NCBI GenBank assembly: GCA_937897325.1
Contig: CALCOY010000016.1
Location: 228,408-292,407, forward strand
From: an uncultured Shimia sp.
GTDB lineage: Bacteria; Pseudomonadota; Alphaproteobacteria; Rhodobacterales; Rhodobacteraceae
Direction: 5' to 3'
DNA length: 64,000 nucleotides
In this document: positions 28,372 to 37,533 of the stretch, in pieces
How the letters are laid out: each line of letters starts with the position of its first letter
How positions within the stretch are numbered: the first letter of the stretch is position 1
Notes under the pieces: generated by a model
What the model was told of the DNA's origin: nothing
The model's input: only the letters and a program-made list of their open reading frames with translations
Database searches by the model: none
Made by a program: the position numbers and the translations under genes

Positions 28372-28795
28372 TCAGTTGGTTGGCGGCAGGCAAAGCGCTT
28401 CAAGGTATGGCTTAGATGTTCACGGCATCTTCTTTCTTGCGCACCTTGCGTGCCCTTTCTGCCGATCGTGTCCTGAAGCCACTTCGCCGGGTCCTGCACA
28501 TATCCGACAAGATTTTCTTTATCCCAGACCATCTCTTTTTGGTTCACGACAAGGATCAGATCGGCACAGCGAATATCGTCGGCGGAGGTGACTACAGCAT
28601 CCCAAACTCCATCGAGTTTGGTCCTGTCTTTGCATTGCGACCAGAGAATGTTTCGCCTGCATCGTCAACGACGACGCGCCATGTGATACACCGTCTGGAA
28701 GTCTTTTCACCCTCTGCTTTCTTTAAGTTACCGTTCTGCCAAGGCAGGCAGAGCTGCAGACGACACCGCCCGAACGGGCCAAGCTACAAAACATT
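28372..28795 (-). pseudogene. cycA: Degenerate cytochrome c2 gene (cycA)
   Basis: Read on the minus strand downstream of hemA, the stretch carries scattered pieces of a cytochrome c2. There is a signal-peptide end AVSSAALPALAE (28769-28734), then in a shifted frame EGEKTF followed by QTVYH (28697-28683) where CxxCH should be. VVDDAGETFSGRNAKTGPN (from about 28673) and VWDKENLVGYVQDPAKWLQD (from about 28531) follow. KKEDAVNI then meets a TAA (28414-28412) where Tyr is expected, and in another frame AYLEAL. Both heme cysteines and the Met-ligand region are lost, and at least three frameshifts are needed. The position between hemA and bchO is where cycA sits in related clusters. Confidence 0.82.
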
Positions 28796-28914
28796 CAGTT
28801 CTCGTTTACTTCCTTGAGGCTGGTACGACCTCAACCGTTGCTTCCAGCGCCCACACCCGGAACAGAGGTTCGGTTTGACACTTTCGACAAGGGCCATTTT
28901 TGCCATGGAAAAAC

Positions 28915-30129
28915 CTATGCCACCGCATGACTGACGGCGCATTGCTTCCAGAGATCCTTGAGCGCGTAGACGAGCTTCTCGATGTCATCGGTGCTGTGAA
29001 GGGGGGATGGGGTAAAACGCAACCGCTCGGTACCCTTGGGCACTGTTGGGTAGTTGATGGGTTGCACGTAGATCCCGTATCGCTGCATGAGATAATCCGC
29101 CAGCATCCGGCACTTGACCGGATCCTTGATCATCACCGGAATAATGTGGCTGGGATTGTCCATATGCGGGATGCCTTCCTGATCCAGCCGCTTGCGCAGA
29201 TAGGCCACCCTTTCCCGCTGGGCGAGGCGTTCCTGATCAGATTGCTTGAGATGTTGGATAGACACCCGCGCTGCTGCGGCGACCGCTGGTGGCAGGGCCG
29301 TGGTAAAGATGAAACCGCTGGCAAAGCTGCGGATGAAGTCACACAAGGCTTCCGACCCGGTGATGTAGCCACCAACGACACCGAAGGCTTTGCCAAGCGT
29401 GCCTTCGATCAAGGTAATGCGGTCAGCAAGATCTTCCTGTTCGCTGATCCCACCACCGCGAGGCCCGTAGAGACCCACGGCATGGACTTCATCCAAGTAG
29501 GTCATAGCGCCGTGCTTTTCGGCCACTTCAACGATTTCCTGCATCGGGCAGATGTCGCCATCCATCGAGTAAACGCTTTCAAACGCCACGATTTTTGGCG
29601 CGTTTGCAGGAAGCGCAGCCAGCTTACGGTCAAGATCCTCAGGATCGTTGTGTTTCCAGATCACCTTCTGACAACGCGCGTGTCGGATGCCTTCAATCAT
29701 GGAGGCATGATTCAATTCGTCAGATAGGATCACCGCGTCCGGCAGACGGCTACCGAGGGTGCTGAGGGCAGCCCAGTTCGACACATAACCGCTGGTGAAC
29801 AGCAGCGCGCTTTCCTTGCGGTGCAGATCAGCCAGTTCCGCCTCAAGTAGTTTGTGCGCGTGGTTCGTGCCACTGATGTTGCGCGTCCCGCCAGCGCCTG
29901 CACCACATTGGTCGATCGCCTCTTTCATGGCGCGGATCACCGCAGGGTTCTGCCCCATGCCAAGATAATCGTTGGAACACCAGACAGTTACCTTTTCCGG
30001 CGCGTCGGCATTGTGGCATCGCGCCTGCGGGAAGGCACCTGCTTCACGCTCAAGTTCGGCGAAGATGCGGTAGTTCCCCTCCTTTTTCAGCGCGTCGAGT
30101 TGGTTTTGGAACATTACATCAAAGTCCAT
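28915..30129 (-). CDS. hemA: 5-aminolevulinate synthase
   Basis: This 404-residue PLP enzyme condenses glycine and succinyl-CoA (the C4 pathway), the first step to heme and bacteriochlorophyll. The PLP lysine lies in [13 protein letters not shown] near residue 248, and [17 protein letters not shown] and [12 protein letters not shown] are conserved. It overlaps the puhE stop by 11 bp and is the last intact gene of the long bchF-to-hemA transcription unit. Other genomes may carry a second ALA synthase (hemT); its cluster position argues for hemA. Confidence 0.96.
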   Translation of the reverse strand: MDFDVMFQNQLDALKKEGNYRIFAELEREAGAFPQARCHNADAPEKVTVWCSNDYLGMGQNPAVIRAMKEAIDQCGAGAGGTRNISGTNHAHKLLEAELADLHRKESALLFTSGYVSNWAALSTLGSRLPDAVILSDELNHASMIEGIRHARCQKVIWKHNDPEDLDRKLAALPANAPKIVAFESVYSMDGDICPMQEIVEVAEKHGAMTYLDEVHAVGLYGPRGGGISEQEDLADRITLIEGTLGKAFGVVGGYITGSEALCDFIRSFASGFIFTTALPPAVAAAARVSIQHLKQSDQERLAQRERVAYLRKRLDQEGIPHMDNPSHIIPVMIKDPVKCRMLADYLMQRYGIYVQPINYPTVPKGTERLRFTPSPLHSTDDIEKLVYALKDLWKQCAVSHAVA

Positions 30130-30940
30130 GATGTCCCCCTGTTTCGGTGTTCTGATTATGTCGTGTTTGTGTGGGCGGGGATGCAGGCATCATCCAGCGC
30201 CACAAACGTTCGTCGGGAATAGGAAGCACCATGACCCAATGTTCCAAAAGAGCCAGGGCAGTCAGTGCGGAGAGAAGCGCAAAACCCGTCAAAGCACCCG
30301 CCGTTTCAGCCATGTAAAGCCTTTCCAGCCAACAGAAAATCGCCAGAGTGAGCAGGGTTACCGAGATTGGAAAAAACCAGTTCCCCCGGCGATATCTGAA
30401 ATGCGACGGCAAGTGCGACAAGGCGTCGGGCAGAAATTCCGCATGGATCCGTGGGACGCCAAAAAACAGGTTCAGCTTGGCCGAGATGCGCGCAAAGAAA
30501 AGCACGCCGAAGGTCAGCATGCCAAAGATGTTCGGCGCCTCAAAGGTCAGAAAAAACAGCGCGACAAAGGACGAGGCGAGCAGCAATTCGTGATAGATCA
30601 CCGTGCCGACAGCGCGCAAAAATCTTGGCCAACCCTCTAAAAAGACCGGTAAAACTTCGCGGTTTGGCCCGGTGATGATGCCCGTCAGAAAGGCCAGTTC
30701 AATCCAACCCCAGATGGCGAGTGCGGAGAGAAACGCAATATAGGCGCCTAAAACGGATGCATCTTCCAGCGTCCACCAGATGCCAAAGGTACCACAGATC
30801 AGCAGGGGGAGGCCCACCAATGTCGCGGTCTTGCGAGCACGGGCACCGGCCTGGTCCGCCATTTTCACCGCCATAAGGATCGCCCCGGTGGAGAACCACC
30901 AGACGAACATCGCAATGAGAACGGCGATCCAGGGGGTCAT
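30119..30940 (-). CDS. puhE: Photosynthetic complex protein PuhE
   Basis: This 273-residue membrane protein has about seven to eight helices and is homologous to R. capsulatus Orf274/PuhE, reported to affect reaction-centre and bacteriochlorophyll levels. I take ATG at 30940 ([15 protein letters not shown]); the frame extends seven codons upstream. The hydrophilic C-terminus is rich in Pro/Thr/His. It is coupled to hemA by an 11-bp overlap. Confidence 0.92.
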   Translation of the reverse strand: MTPWIAVLIAMFVWWFSTGAILMAVKMADQAGARARKTATLVGLPLLICGTFGIWWTLEDASVLGAYIAFLSALAIWGWIELAFLTGIITGPNREVLPVFLEGWPRFLRAVGTVIYHELLLASSFVALFFLTFEAPNIFGMLTFGVLFFARISAKLNLFFGVPRIHAEFLPDALSHLPSHFRYRRGNWFFPISVTLLTLAIFCWLERLYMAETAGALTGFALLSALTALALLEHWVMVLPIPDERLWRWMMPASPPTQTRHNQNTETGGHHGL

Positions 30941-31034
30941 CTCAAGCCCCCTGAAAACCACGTCGGATCACGTCGGTATTGCGTCGGTGCGAGCGGGCTC
31001 CGGCGCGTTTGGCGTTTATGATGCCGCGTGGCAA

Positions 31035-32144
31035 TCAATAGACAGGCTCCAACCGGGTTGAGGCGGGCACCTTGTGCGATCGCGCCGGGATCAGAAGCAG
31101 CGCGAGGAAGGCCTTGGCGCAGCGGGCTTGCGCCGCAAGCTTCGACAGCGGGTTGCCGGCGTTTGCCAGATCGACATTGGCCTTTTGCAACTTCTCAAGA
31201 TTGCGCTGCCAAGCCGGGTGGTCGATGTCGAGCGTGATCGGGAAGATCTGCTCGGATAGCTTGGAGGTCTTGGTAAAGACTTCATGGGCATACCAGTCCG
31301 GGTCGACGCCCAACGCTTTGTGGAAGGCAGGACGCTGGTGGTCACGCACGTACATCGTTGCATAGACCGCCGTCAGGAAGAATTTGATCCAGTAGACATT
31401 CACTCCGCTTGTCAGCTTGGGGTCGGTTTTCATCAGAAGAGCGAAGGCCTCACCATGGCTGAACTCGTCGTTGCACCATTCCTCGAACCATTTGAAGATG
31501 GGATGGAAGCGGTGATCCGGGTTCGCCTCCAGGTGCCGGAAGATCGTGATGTAGCGTGCATAGCCAATCTTTTCCGAGAGATAAGTCGCGTAATAGATGA
31601 ACTTTGGTCGGAAGTAGGTGTATTTCTTCTTCTGGGTCAGAAAGCCCAGATTCACGCGCAGACCCGCCTCACGCAGGGCATCGTTGATGAAACCGGCATG
31701 GCGTGCTTCGTCCCGCGCCATAAGCTGGAAAAGCTGCGTGATGTCCTTGTTGTTTCCGCGCCGCTTCATCTCTTTGTAGAGCACGCAGCCCGAAAACTCT
31801 GCCGTACAGGAAGAAATCAGGAAGTCGATGAACTCCTTTTTCAGATCTGCGTCCATCCCGTCCCAATCGACATGGTCCCAATCTTCATTCTTCTTGAAGT
31901 GGCCCTTGTTGGGGTCGGAGACCATCTGGGCGATCAACTTGTCCCAGTCTTCGCGCACAGAGGAGACATCGATCGCGTCAAGCTCATCGAAATCGGTGGT
32001 GTAAAAGCGCGGGGTGAGCAGAGTGTTCGCCATGGCCGTCTCGGTGGCCATCTCGTCATTGTACTGCTTGTCTTGCGCTTCGGCGATCGCCAAGCCTTCT
32101 TCGACCGTAGTGGCATCGGCGGTGTGCTTGCTGTGCATGTTCAT
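31035..32144 (-). CDS. acsF: Aerobic Mg-protoporphyrin IX monomethyl ester cyclase
   Basis: This 369-residue di-iron oxidative cyclase forms the isocyclic (E) ring using oxygen. Iron-ligand motifs are visible: the Glu in SSCTAEFSG, DEARHAGF (ExxH-type) and EEWCNDEFSHGEAF. The anaerobic counterpart bchE is not in the window, which fits an obligate aerobe. ATG at 32144 overlaps the preceding stop (ATGA). Confidence 0.97.
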   Translation of the reverse strand: MNMHSKHTADATTVEEGLAIAEAQDKQYNDEMATETAMANTLLTPRFYTTDFDELDAIDVSSVREDWDKLIAQMVSDPNKGHFKKNEDWDHVDWDGMDADLKKEFIDFLISSCTAEFSGCVLYKEMKRRGNNKDITQLFQLMARDEARHAGFINDALREAGLRVNLGFLTQKKKYTYFRPKFIYYATYLSEKIGYARYITIFRHLEANPDHRFHPIFKWFEEWCNDEFSHGEAFALLMKTDPKLTSGVNVYWIKFFLTAVYATMYVRDHQRPAFHKALGVDPDWYAHEVFTKTSKLSEQIFPITLDIDHPAWQRNLEKLQKANVDLANAGNPLSKLAAQARCAKAFLALLLIPARSHKVPASTRLEPVY

Positions 32145-32437
32145 AGCGTCACCTCTTCGGAGAAAGAGAATTCACACAATTCCATGAATTCCAGATCACC
32201 CGTCAGCCGCGTCCAAAGCTGTTCAAGTCTGGAGGCGCGGTAGATGACCGCCTCGCGATCTTCCCTGACGATCTCACCATAGGGCGCCATGATCTCTGGG
32301 CCTTTCACGATGACCTCGTCACCGGGATGGACGACCGTGCCGTCGTTAAAGCGCACATGCGCGTGAAGGCTTTCGAAACAATGGCTCACTTCAACGGTAC
32401 AGGGGTGTCTTTCCACTTCCTTGGTTAGCAGTCCCAT
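32141..32437 (-). CDS. Small conserved photosynthesis-cluster protein between puhC and acsF
   Basis: This 98-residue soluble protein is rich in charged residues and has a central beta-like segment (DGTVVHPGDEVIVKGPE, about 31-47). The start at 32437 (MGLLTKEVER) avoids overlap with puhC. I recall uncharacterised proteins of this kind at this position in Rhodobacterales clusters. Coupling to acsF (ATGA overlap) suggests a role in the cyclase or complex-assembly step, but this is inference; AcsF partners such as BciE/Ycf54 are different proteins. Confidence 0.75.
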   Translation of the reverse strand: MGLLTKEVERHPCTVEVSHCFESLHAHVRFNDGTVVHPGDEVIVKGPEIMAPYGEIVREDREAVIYRASRLEQLWTRLTGDLEFMELCEFSFSEEVTL

Positions 32438-32450
32438 GGATGGCTTCCTT

Positions 32451-32915
32451 TCACTGCTGGGTTGGGTCCAGCAACCTGGCGAAGGTGCGGACATTGTCTG
32501 CGCCAAATCCGTTCAGTTGGGCCGTCCAGCCCGTTGAAGGATCGTAAAGCGACAGGTGATTGCCTTCCCGCATACGCAGGATGACAGGTGAGGTACGGTC
32601 AACGCCGTTCTTGGCGCGTTCGCGGGCAAGGACGCGTTCCATCGTCGACACGAAACCGCCTTTGCCAGCCGGGTATTCGACGATCAGGGCACCGTCGGCC
32701 TCTTCCACGCGGGCATGGCCTGCGGGGGTGCCGTAAAGGATGATCGCACGTTCAGTTACGATAGGGGTTTGTGCGGGCATTGCCTCAAGCGGGCGATCAG
32801 TGACCCGGGCAAGTGTAACAAGGCCAAGGACGAATAGCAGAAACGCAATCGTCGCGCGGACCATGAAACGCGGAACGATGTCGCTGTGCGGGGTGTGGGT
32901 GCGGGTCTGAGCCAT
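32451..32915 (-). CDS. puhC: Photosynthetic complex assembly protein PuhC
   Basis: This 154-residue protein has one N-terminal membrane helix (VRATIAFLLFVLGLVTLA, near 19-36) and a periplasmic domain containing GGFVSTMERVLARER. It matches PuhC, needed for efficient reaction-centre/LH1 assembly. ATG at 32915 is listed; a GTG at 32924 overlapping the puhB stop (GTGA) is equally possible. Confidence 0.9.
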   Translation of the reverse strand: MAQTRTHTPHSDIVPRFMVRATIAFLLFVLGLVTLARVTDRPLEAMPAQTPIVTERAIILYGTPAGHARVEEADGALIVEYPAGKGGFVSTMERVLARERAKNGVDRTSPVILRMREGNHLSLYDPSTGWTAQLNGFGADNVRTFARLLDPTQQ

Positions 32916-32920
32916 ATCCT

Positions 32921-33553
32921 TCACTCGGCCGCAACAGGCGCGGCAAGATCCGCGCGCATGACGATGGGTTCGCTGATCTTCGACTGGGCCGCATCCGAAA
33001 TCAGGTCGGCCACTGACTTTGCATCGTCAATGCAACGCAGGGCAGGTTGTGCCGGGTTCATGCGCCAAGGGCGGATATGCGGCCAGAGCACAAGATAGCT
33101 GAGACGGGTCTTGCCGGACATCTCAAACGCGATGGTGCCCGTCCCATTGCGTTTGAGATCAAGCGATGCATTCGCAATTTCGCGGAAGGGCAGGTTGATC
33201 GTGATGGTCAGCGCCGCCCCGATCCGCATGACGACACGGGCCGAGGTGATCGTGTAGACCGTCAGGCGCGCCTGAATACAGGCGATGCCAATCAGAAGAA
33301 AGCCGACGACAACGCCCGCAGCAATGAAGGGCAAGGTGCTGACAAGGGCTTGGCTGGCGGGCACCTGATCCGCAAGCGTGCCAAAACGCCAGAAGGCGAG
33401 CAGCAGAAAATACCCGGCCACCGGATAGAGCCAGAGGGATTCGCGGGCCAAAGCCAACCAATTCGGTCGCCCCTGCCAAAGGATCTCTTCGCCTTTGGGC
33501 AAAGCCTCGGGCAGGCCATGAACCGGTTCGAAGTTGAAATCATCGTTGGGCAT
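32921..33553 (-). CDS. puhB: Reaction-centre assembly protein PuhB
   Basis: This 210-residue protein has a PH-like domain (the former Orf214) and two or three membrane helices (about residues 41-60 and 72-95), with the N-terminal signature GLPEALPKGEEILWQGRP. PuhB assists reaction-centre assembly. Start ATG at 33553 (MPNDDFNFEP); the frame extends 15 codons upstream. Confidence 0.92.
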   Translation of the reverse strand: MPNDDFNFEPVHGLPEALPKGEEILWQGRPNWLALARESLWLYPVAGYFLLLAFWRFGTLADQVPASQALVSTLPFIAAGVVVGFLLIGIACIQARLTVYTITSARVVMRIGAALTITINLPFREIANASLDLKRNGTGTIAFEMSGKTRLSYLVLWPHIRPWRMNPAQPALRCIDDAKSVADLISDAAQSKISEPIVMRADLAAPVAAE

Positions 33554-33637
33554 TGCGCACTCCCTTCTGATGGGTGGAACGGGGTTGGCGCGCATCACGG
33601 CCTTTGCCGGGGCAGATATGCGATGCGCGCCGCTTCA

Positions 33638-34414
33638 TCAGATCTGCGACTCTTCGCGGCGGCTGTCGGCATACATGTTGCCGCCACCATAATAGGCGCT
33701 GATCTTTTCTTCCTCGAGCAGGGTGATCTGCGTGGCGGAAGCGATCGTTGGCACAGTCGCGAAATGCTTGCCGTAGATCGACTTGATCGACAGGCGATCA
33801 TGCCGGATCTTCGACAATGTGAGTGGCACCAGACGGCTGCCGGACCCCCATTTGGGGTCAAGATCAAACTCGATATAGCGGACAAGCTGTTCGGGCTGGT
33901 CGATCCAGAGGTCAGTCACACGGCCCACGACCTGACCGTCACCGGCTTGAACGGGCAAGCCGCGCGGATCACGGCCCGCCGCCATGACGAAGGATTCGGT
34001 CTTGGACATCGGCACGATCTTTGGATGGCCGTGGCCGTCAAGCTCGGGCGCATCGCGCCGTGCCACCCAAGAGGCCGGTCCTACACCGTCCAACATCGGA
34101 TCACCGGTGGGCTCCAAAGGATAGCCGTTGCCGGGGCCCATGCGGCGCAGCGGCAGGTTCTCGCGCTCTGGCGTGCCGCCGGACGGGACGCTCACATCCG
34201 GCAGGCCGTGGGGCCGCTTGAACGTCTTGTCTTCGGGCATAGGGAACATTGAAGGGTTCGAGGATTTGTCGCCCTCGTCATCCTCAAGCGGATAGCCCTC
34301 GCGCATGTTCTCGCGCTGGATGTAGAACAACAGCCCCGCAAGAAACGCCCAGAACAGCCAAAGCGTCGAGGCAGCGAGGTCAAAGTTTCCGAAAAATGGG
34401 GTTGATAGATCCAT
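33638..34414 (-). CDS. puhA: Photosynthetic reaction centre H subunit
   Basis: The 258-residue H subunit has a single N-terminal membrane helix (about 12-31) followed by YIQRENMREGYPLE and a cytoplasmic PRC-barrel domain with SGSRLVPLTLSKI and KSIYGKHFATVP. H caps the L/M core and guides proton transfer to quinone B. The L and M genes (pufLM) are not in this window. Confidence 0.97.
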   Translation of the reverse strand: MDLSTPFFGNFDLAASTLWLFWAFLAGLLFYIQRENMREGYPLEDDEGDKSSNPSMFPMPEDKTFKRPHGLPDVSVPSGGTPERENLPLRRMGPGNGYPLEPTGDPMLDGVGPASWVARRDAPELDGHGHPKIVPMSKTESFVMAAGRDPRGLPVQAGDGQVVGRVTDLWIDQPEQLVRYIEFDLDPKWGSGSRLVPLTLSKIRHDRLSIKSIYGKHFATVPTIASATQITLLEEEKISAYYGGGNMYADSRREESQI

Positions 34415-34435
34415 TTTAGGTCCTCCGGGTTGGGG

Positions 34436-35848
34436 TCACGTTGGAAAGTCGGCAAGCCCGAGCGGCCTGCTTTCTTCCGGTTGGATGAGGGGACCCGAAA
34501 GGCGCACAAGCGGTCCCAGGATGGCGAGAGTGACGAAGAGAAGGCCAATCTCGGTATGGTAAACAAACGAATATCCGGTGGCGGGCGTGTTCAGCGCCTC
34601 GCCCCAGGCGCCGGATGTCGCGATCATGCCGATCCAGTCGCGCAAGGCACCGCCCATCGCGATGGCGACACCTGCCGCAGTGGCCTGGGCCGCCCCCCAG
34701 GCACCAAGCGCCAGTCCGCGCCCGGCGGTTGAGCCCGTCGGCATGGTCATGGCCGCGGTCAGTGTCGAAACGGCAAAAAGGCCGCCGCCAAATCCGATCA
34801 GCGCAGCGCCCGCAAAAAACAGCCCGTTGGATTGCAGGGGATGCGCGAAGATCACCAGTGAAAACGCCCATATGCCCGCAAGGATCCCACCGCCTGCCAG
34901 GCGATAGGGGTTCGATCCGGCGGCCAGCCGGGCACCGGCCCAGACGAAACCCAAAAGCGCTCCAATGGCCCAAAGGGCTGTGAGATAGGTCGTGGCCGAG
35001 ACGGACAGGCCCAGGATCTCGCCGCCATAGGGCTCCAGCAAAACGTCCTGCATATTGAAGGCCAGTGTTCCGACAAAGACGCAGGCCAGAAGCCGCCCGG
35101 CCCGGCCCCCATCCATGAAGTCGTTCCAGGCGTCGCGGAACAGCGGGCGCGGGGCCGCGCGCTCCTCCCTGCTCATCGGGCGGACGTTTTCCTGTTTCCA
35201 AAGGGCGATGAGGTTTAGGGCGATGCCCACAACGGCCGCGCCCTGCACGACCCGGATCAGACGCAGATTGCCGAAATCCGCGAGCAGACCGCCGATGATT
35301 AGGGCTGACACGCCCATGCCCACAAGGAACATGACGTAAAGCAGCGCGACAACCCGAGGCCGCGTTTCATCGGTGGCTCGATCACTGGCCAAGGCAAGGC
35401 CCGCCGTTTGCGTCATGTGCAGGCCCAGCCCGGTCATCAGGAAGGCCAGCGCGGCCAAGACCTCACCGGCAAAGGGAATATCGTGGACGACATCCCCGCC
35501 CAGAACGAGCAAGGCAAACGGCATGATCGCAAGCCCGCCGAACTGCCATAGCGAGCCAAACCAGATGTAGGGCAGCCGCTTCCAGCCGATAGCGCTGCGG
35601 TAGGTGTCAGACCGAAAACCCAGAAGCGCCCGGAAAGGCGCGATCAGCACCGGCAGGGCAATCATGAAGGCCACAATCATCGCAGGCACAGAAAGCTCCA
35701 CGATCATCACCCGGTTCAACGTTCCAAGCAGCATGACCGAGGCCATGCCGACCGAGATCTGGAAGAGCGACAGGCGCAGAAGCTGACCCATCGGCAGGCC
35801 ATCCGAGGCTGCATCAGCAAAGGGGATGAAGCGCTGCGGGATCCTCAT
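34436..35848 (-). CDS. lhaA: LH1 assembly protein LhaA (PucC family, MFS-like)
   Basis: This 470-residue protein has 12 predicted helices, belongs to the bacteriochlorophyll-delivery PucC/LhaA family and promotes LH1 assembly. It includes LLGTLNRVMIVELSVPA and GLALASDRATDETRPRVVALLY. ATG at 35848 overlaps the bchM stop (ATGA); the frame continues upstream inside bchM and is rejected. A paralogue lies at 50059-51339. Confidence 0.93.
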   Translation of the reverse strand: MRIPQRFIPFADAASDGLPMGQLLRLSLFQISVGMASVMLLGTLNRVMIVELSVPAMIVAFMIALPVLIAPFRALLGFRSDTYRSAIGWKRLPYIWFGSLWQFGGLAIMPFALLVLGGDVVHDIPFAGEVLAALAFLMTGLGLHMTQTAGLALASDRATDETRPRVVALLYVMFLVGMGVSALIIGGLLADFGNLRLIRVVQGAAVVGIALNLIALWKQENVRPMSREERAAPRPLFRDAWNDFMDGGRAGRLLACVFVGTLAFNMQDVLLEPYGGEILGLSVSATTYLTALWAIGALLGFVWAGARLAAGSNPYRLAGGGILAGIWAFSLVIFAHPLQSNGLFFAGAALIGFGGGLFAVSTLTAAMTMPTGSTAGRGLALGAWGAAQATAAGVAIAMGGALRDWIGMIATSGAWGEALNTPATGYSFVYHTEIGLLFVTLAILGPLVRLSGPLIQPEESRPLGLADFPT

Positions 35849-36527
35849 GCGCGCAGCTCCATCGCCTGGCTGATATAGAAGCCCGAGGTGATTTGATCGA
35901 CCGGGCGTAACAGGCGCCGGACACCACCGGCCTGCGCCGCTTCCGCGAGTCTCGCATGGCTGTGTGGGATCATCACGGGCGACCTGTCGGATCGCGGAAA
36001 AAGCTTGCCCGCATACCACATCGCCATGAGCGCAGGCGTACGTGGGGCGACAGTGAACACGGTCGTACCGCCCACGCGTTGCTCCAGCTTGGCAAGCGCT
36101 TTGGCGATGTCGGGCGCTGAATAGTAGATCAGGCTGTCCATCGCGAGCACATGGTCGAAGGTGCCCAAAGCCGGATCCAGCATGTCACCACTTTGGAAAT
36201 CGACCAGATGGCGGTGGTGACGGGAAAGACGTTTTCTGGCGATCTCAACGAGGCTGGGCGAAATGTCGATTGCCACAACCTGCGCGCCCCGCGCGGCCAA
36301 TTCGACCGTCATCTGCCCCGCGCCGCACCCCGCATCCAGAACGCGCTGACCGGTCAGATCTTCAGGCAGGCGGGACAGCATGAGATCGCGCATCCGGTCC
36401 CGCCCGGCGCGAACGGTTTCGCGGATCTTGGAGACCGGCGCGTCAGATGTCAGCGCCTCCCATGTTTTGGTGGCGGTCTTGTCGAAATAGGTCTCGACAC
36501 GGGCCAGGGTTTGGTCATACGCCGCCA

Positions 36528-36528
<1 letters not shown>
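35845..36528 (-). CDS. bchM: Mg-protoporphyrin IX methyltransferase
   Basis: This 227-residue SAM-dependent enzyme makes the Mg-protoporphyrin monomethyl ester, the AcsF substrate. The SAM loop VLDAGCGAGQMTVELA is near residues 63-78. ATG at 36528 overlaps the bchL stop (TGATG); a TTG one codon upstream also exists. It is coupled downstream to lhaA. Confidence 0.95.
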
Positions 36529-37526
<998 letters not shown>

Positions 37527-37533
37527 TCATTCG

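Noticed and set aside
28416..28817. 133-codon plus-strand frame between bchO and hemA
   Set aside because: It is antisense to the cytochrome c2 remnant and has no recognisable motif.
28806..28988. Short minus-strand frame with CRKCQTEPLFRVWALEA downstream of hemA
   Set aside because: It has no start codon outside hemA and no known match; it may be decayed sequence, but I cannot support a gene.
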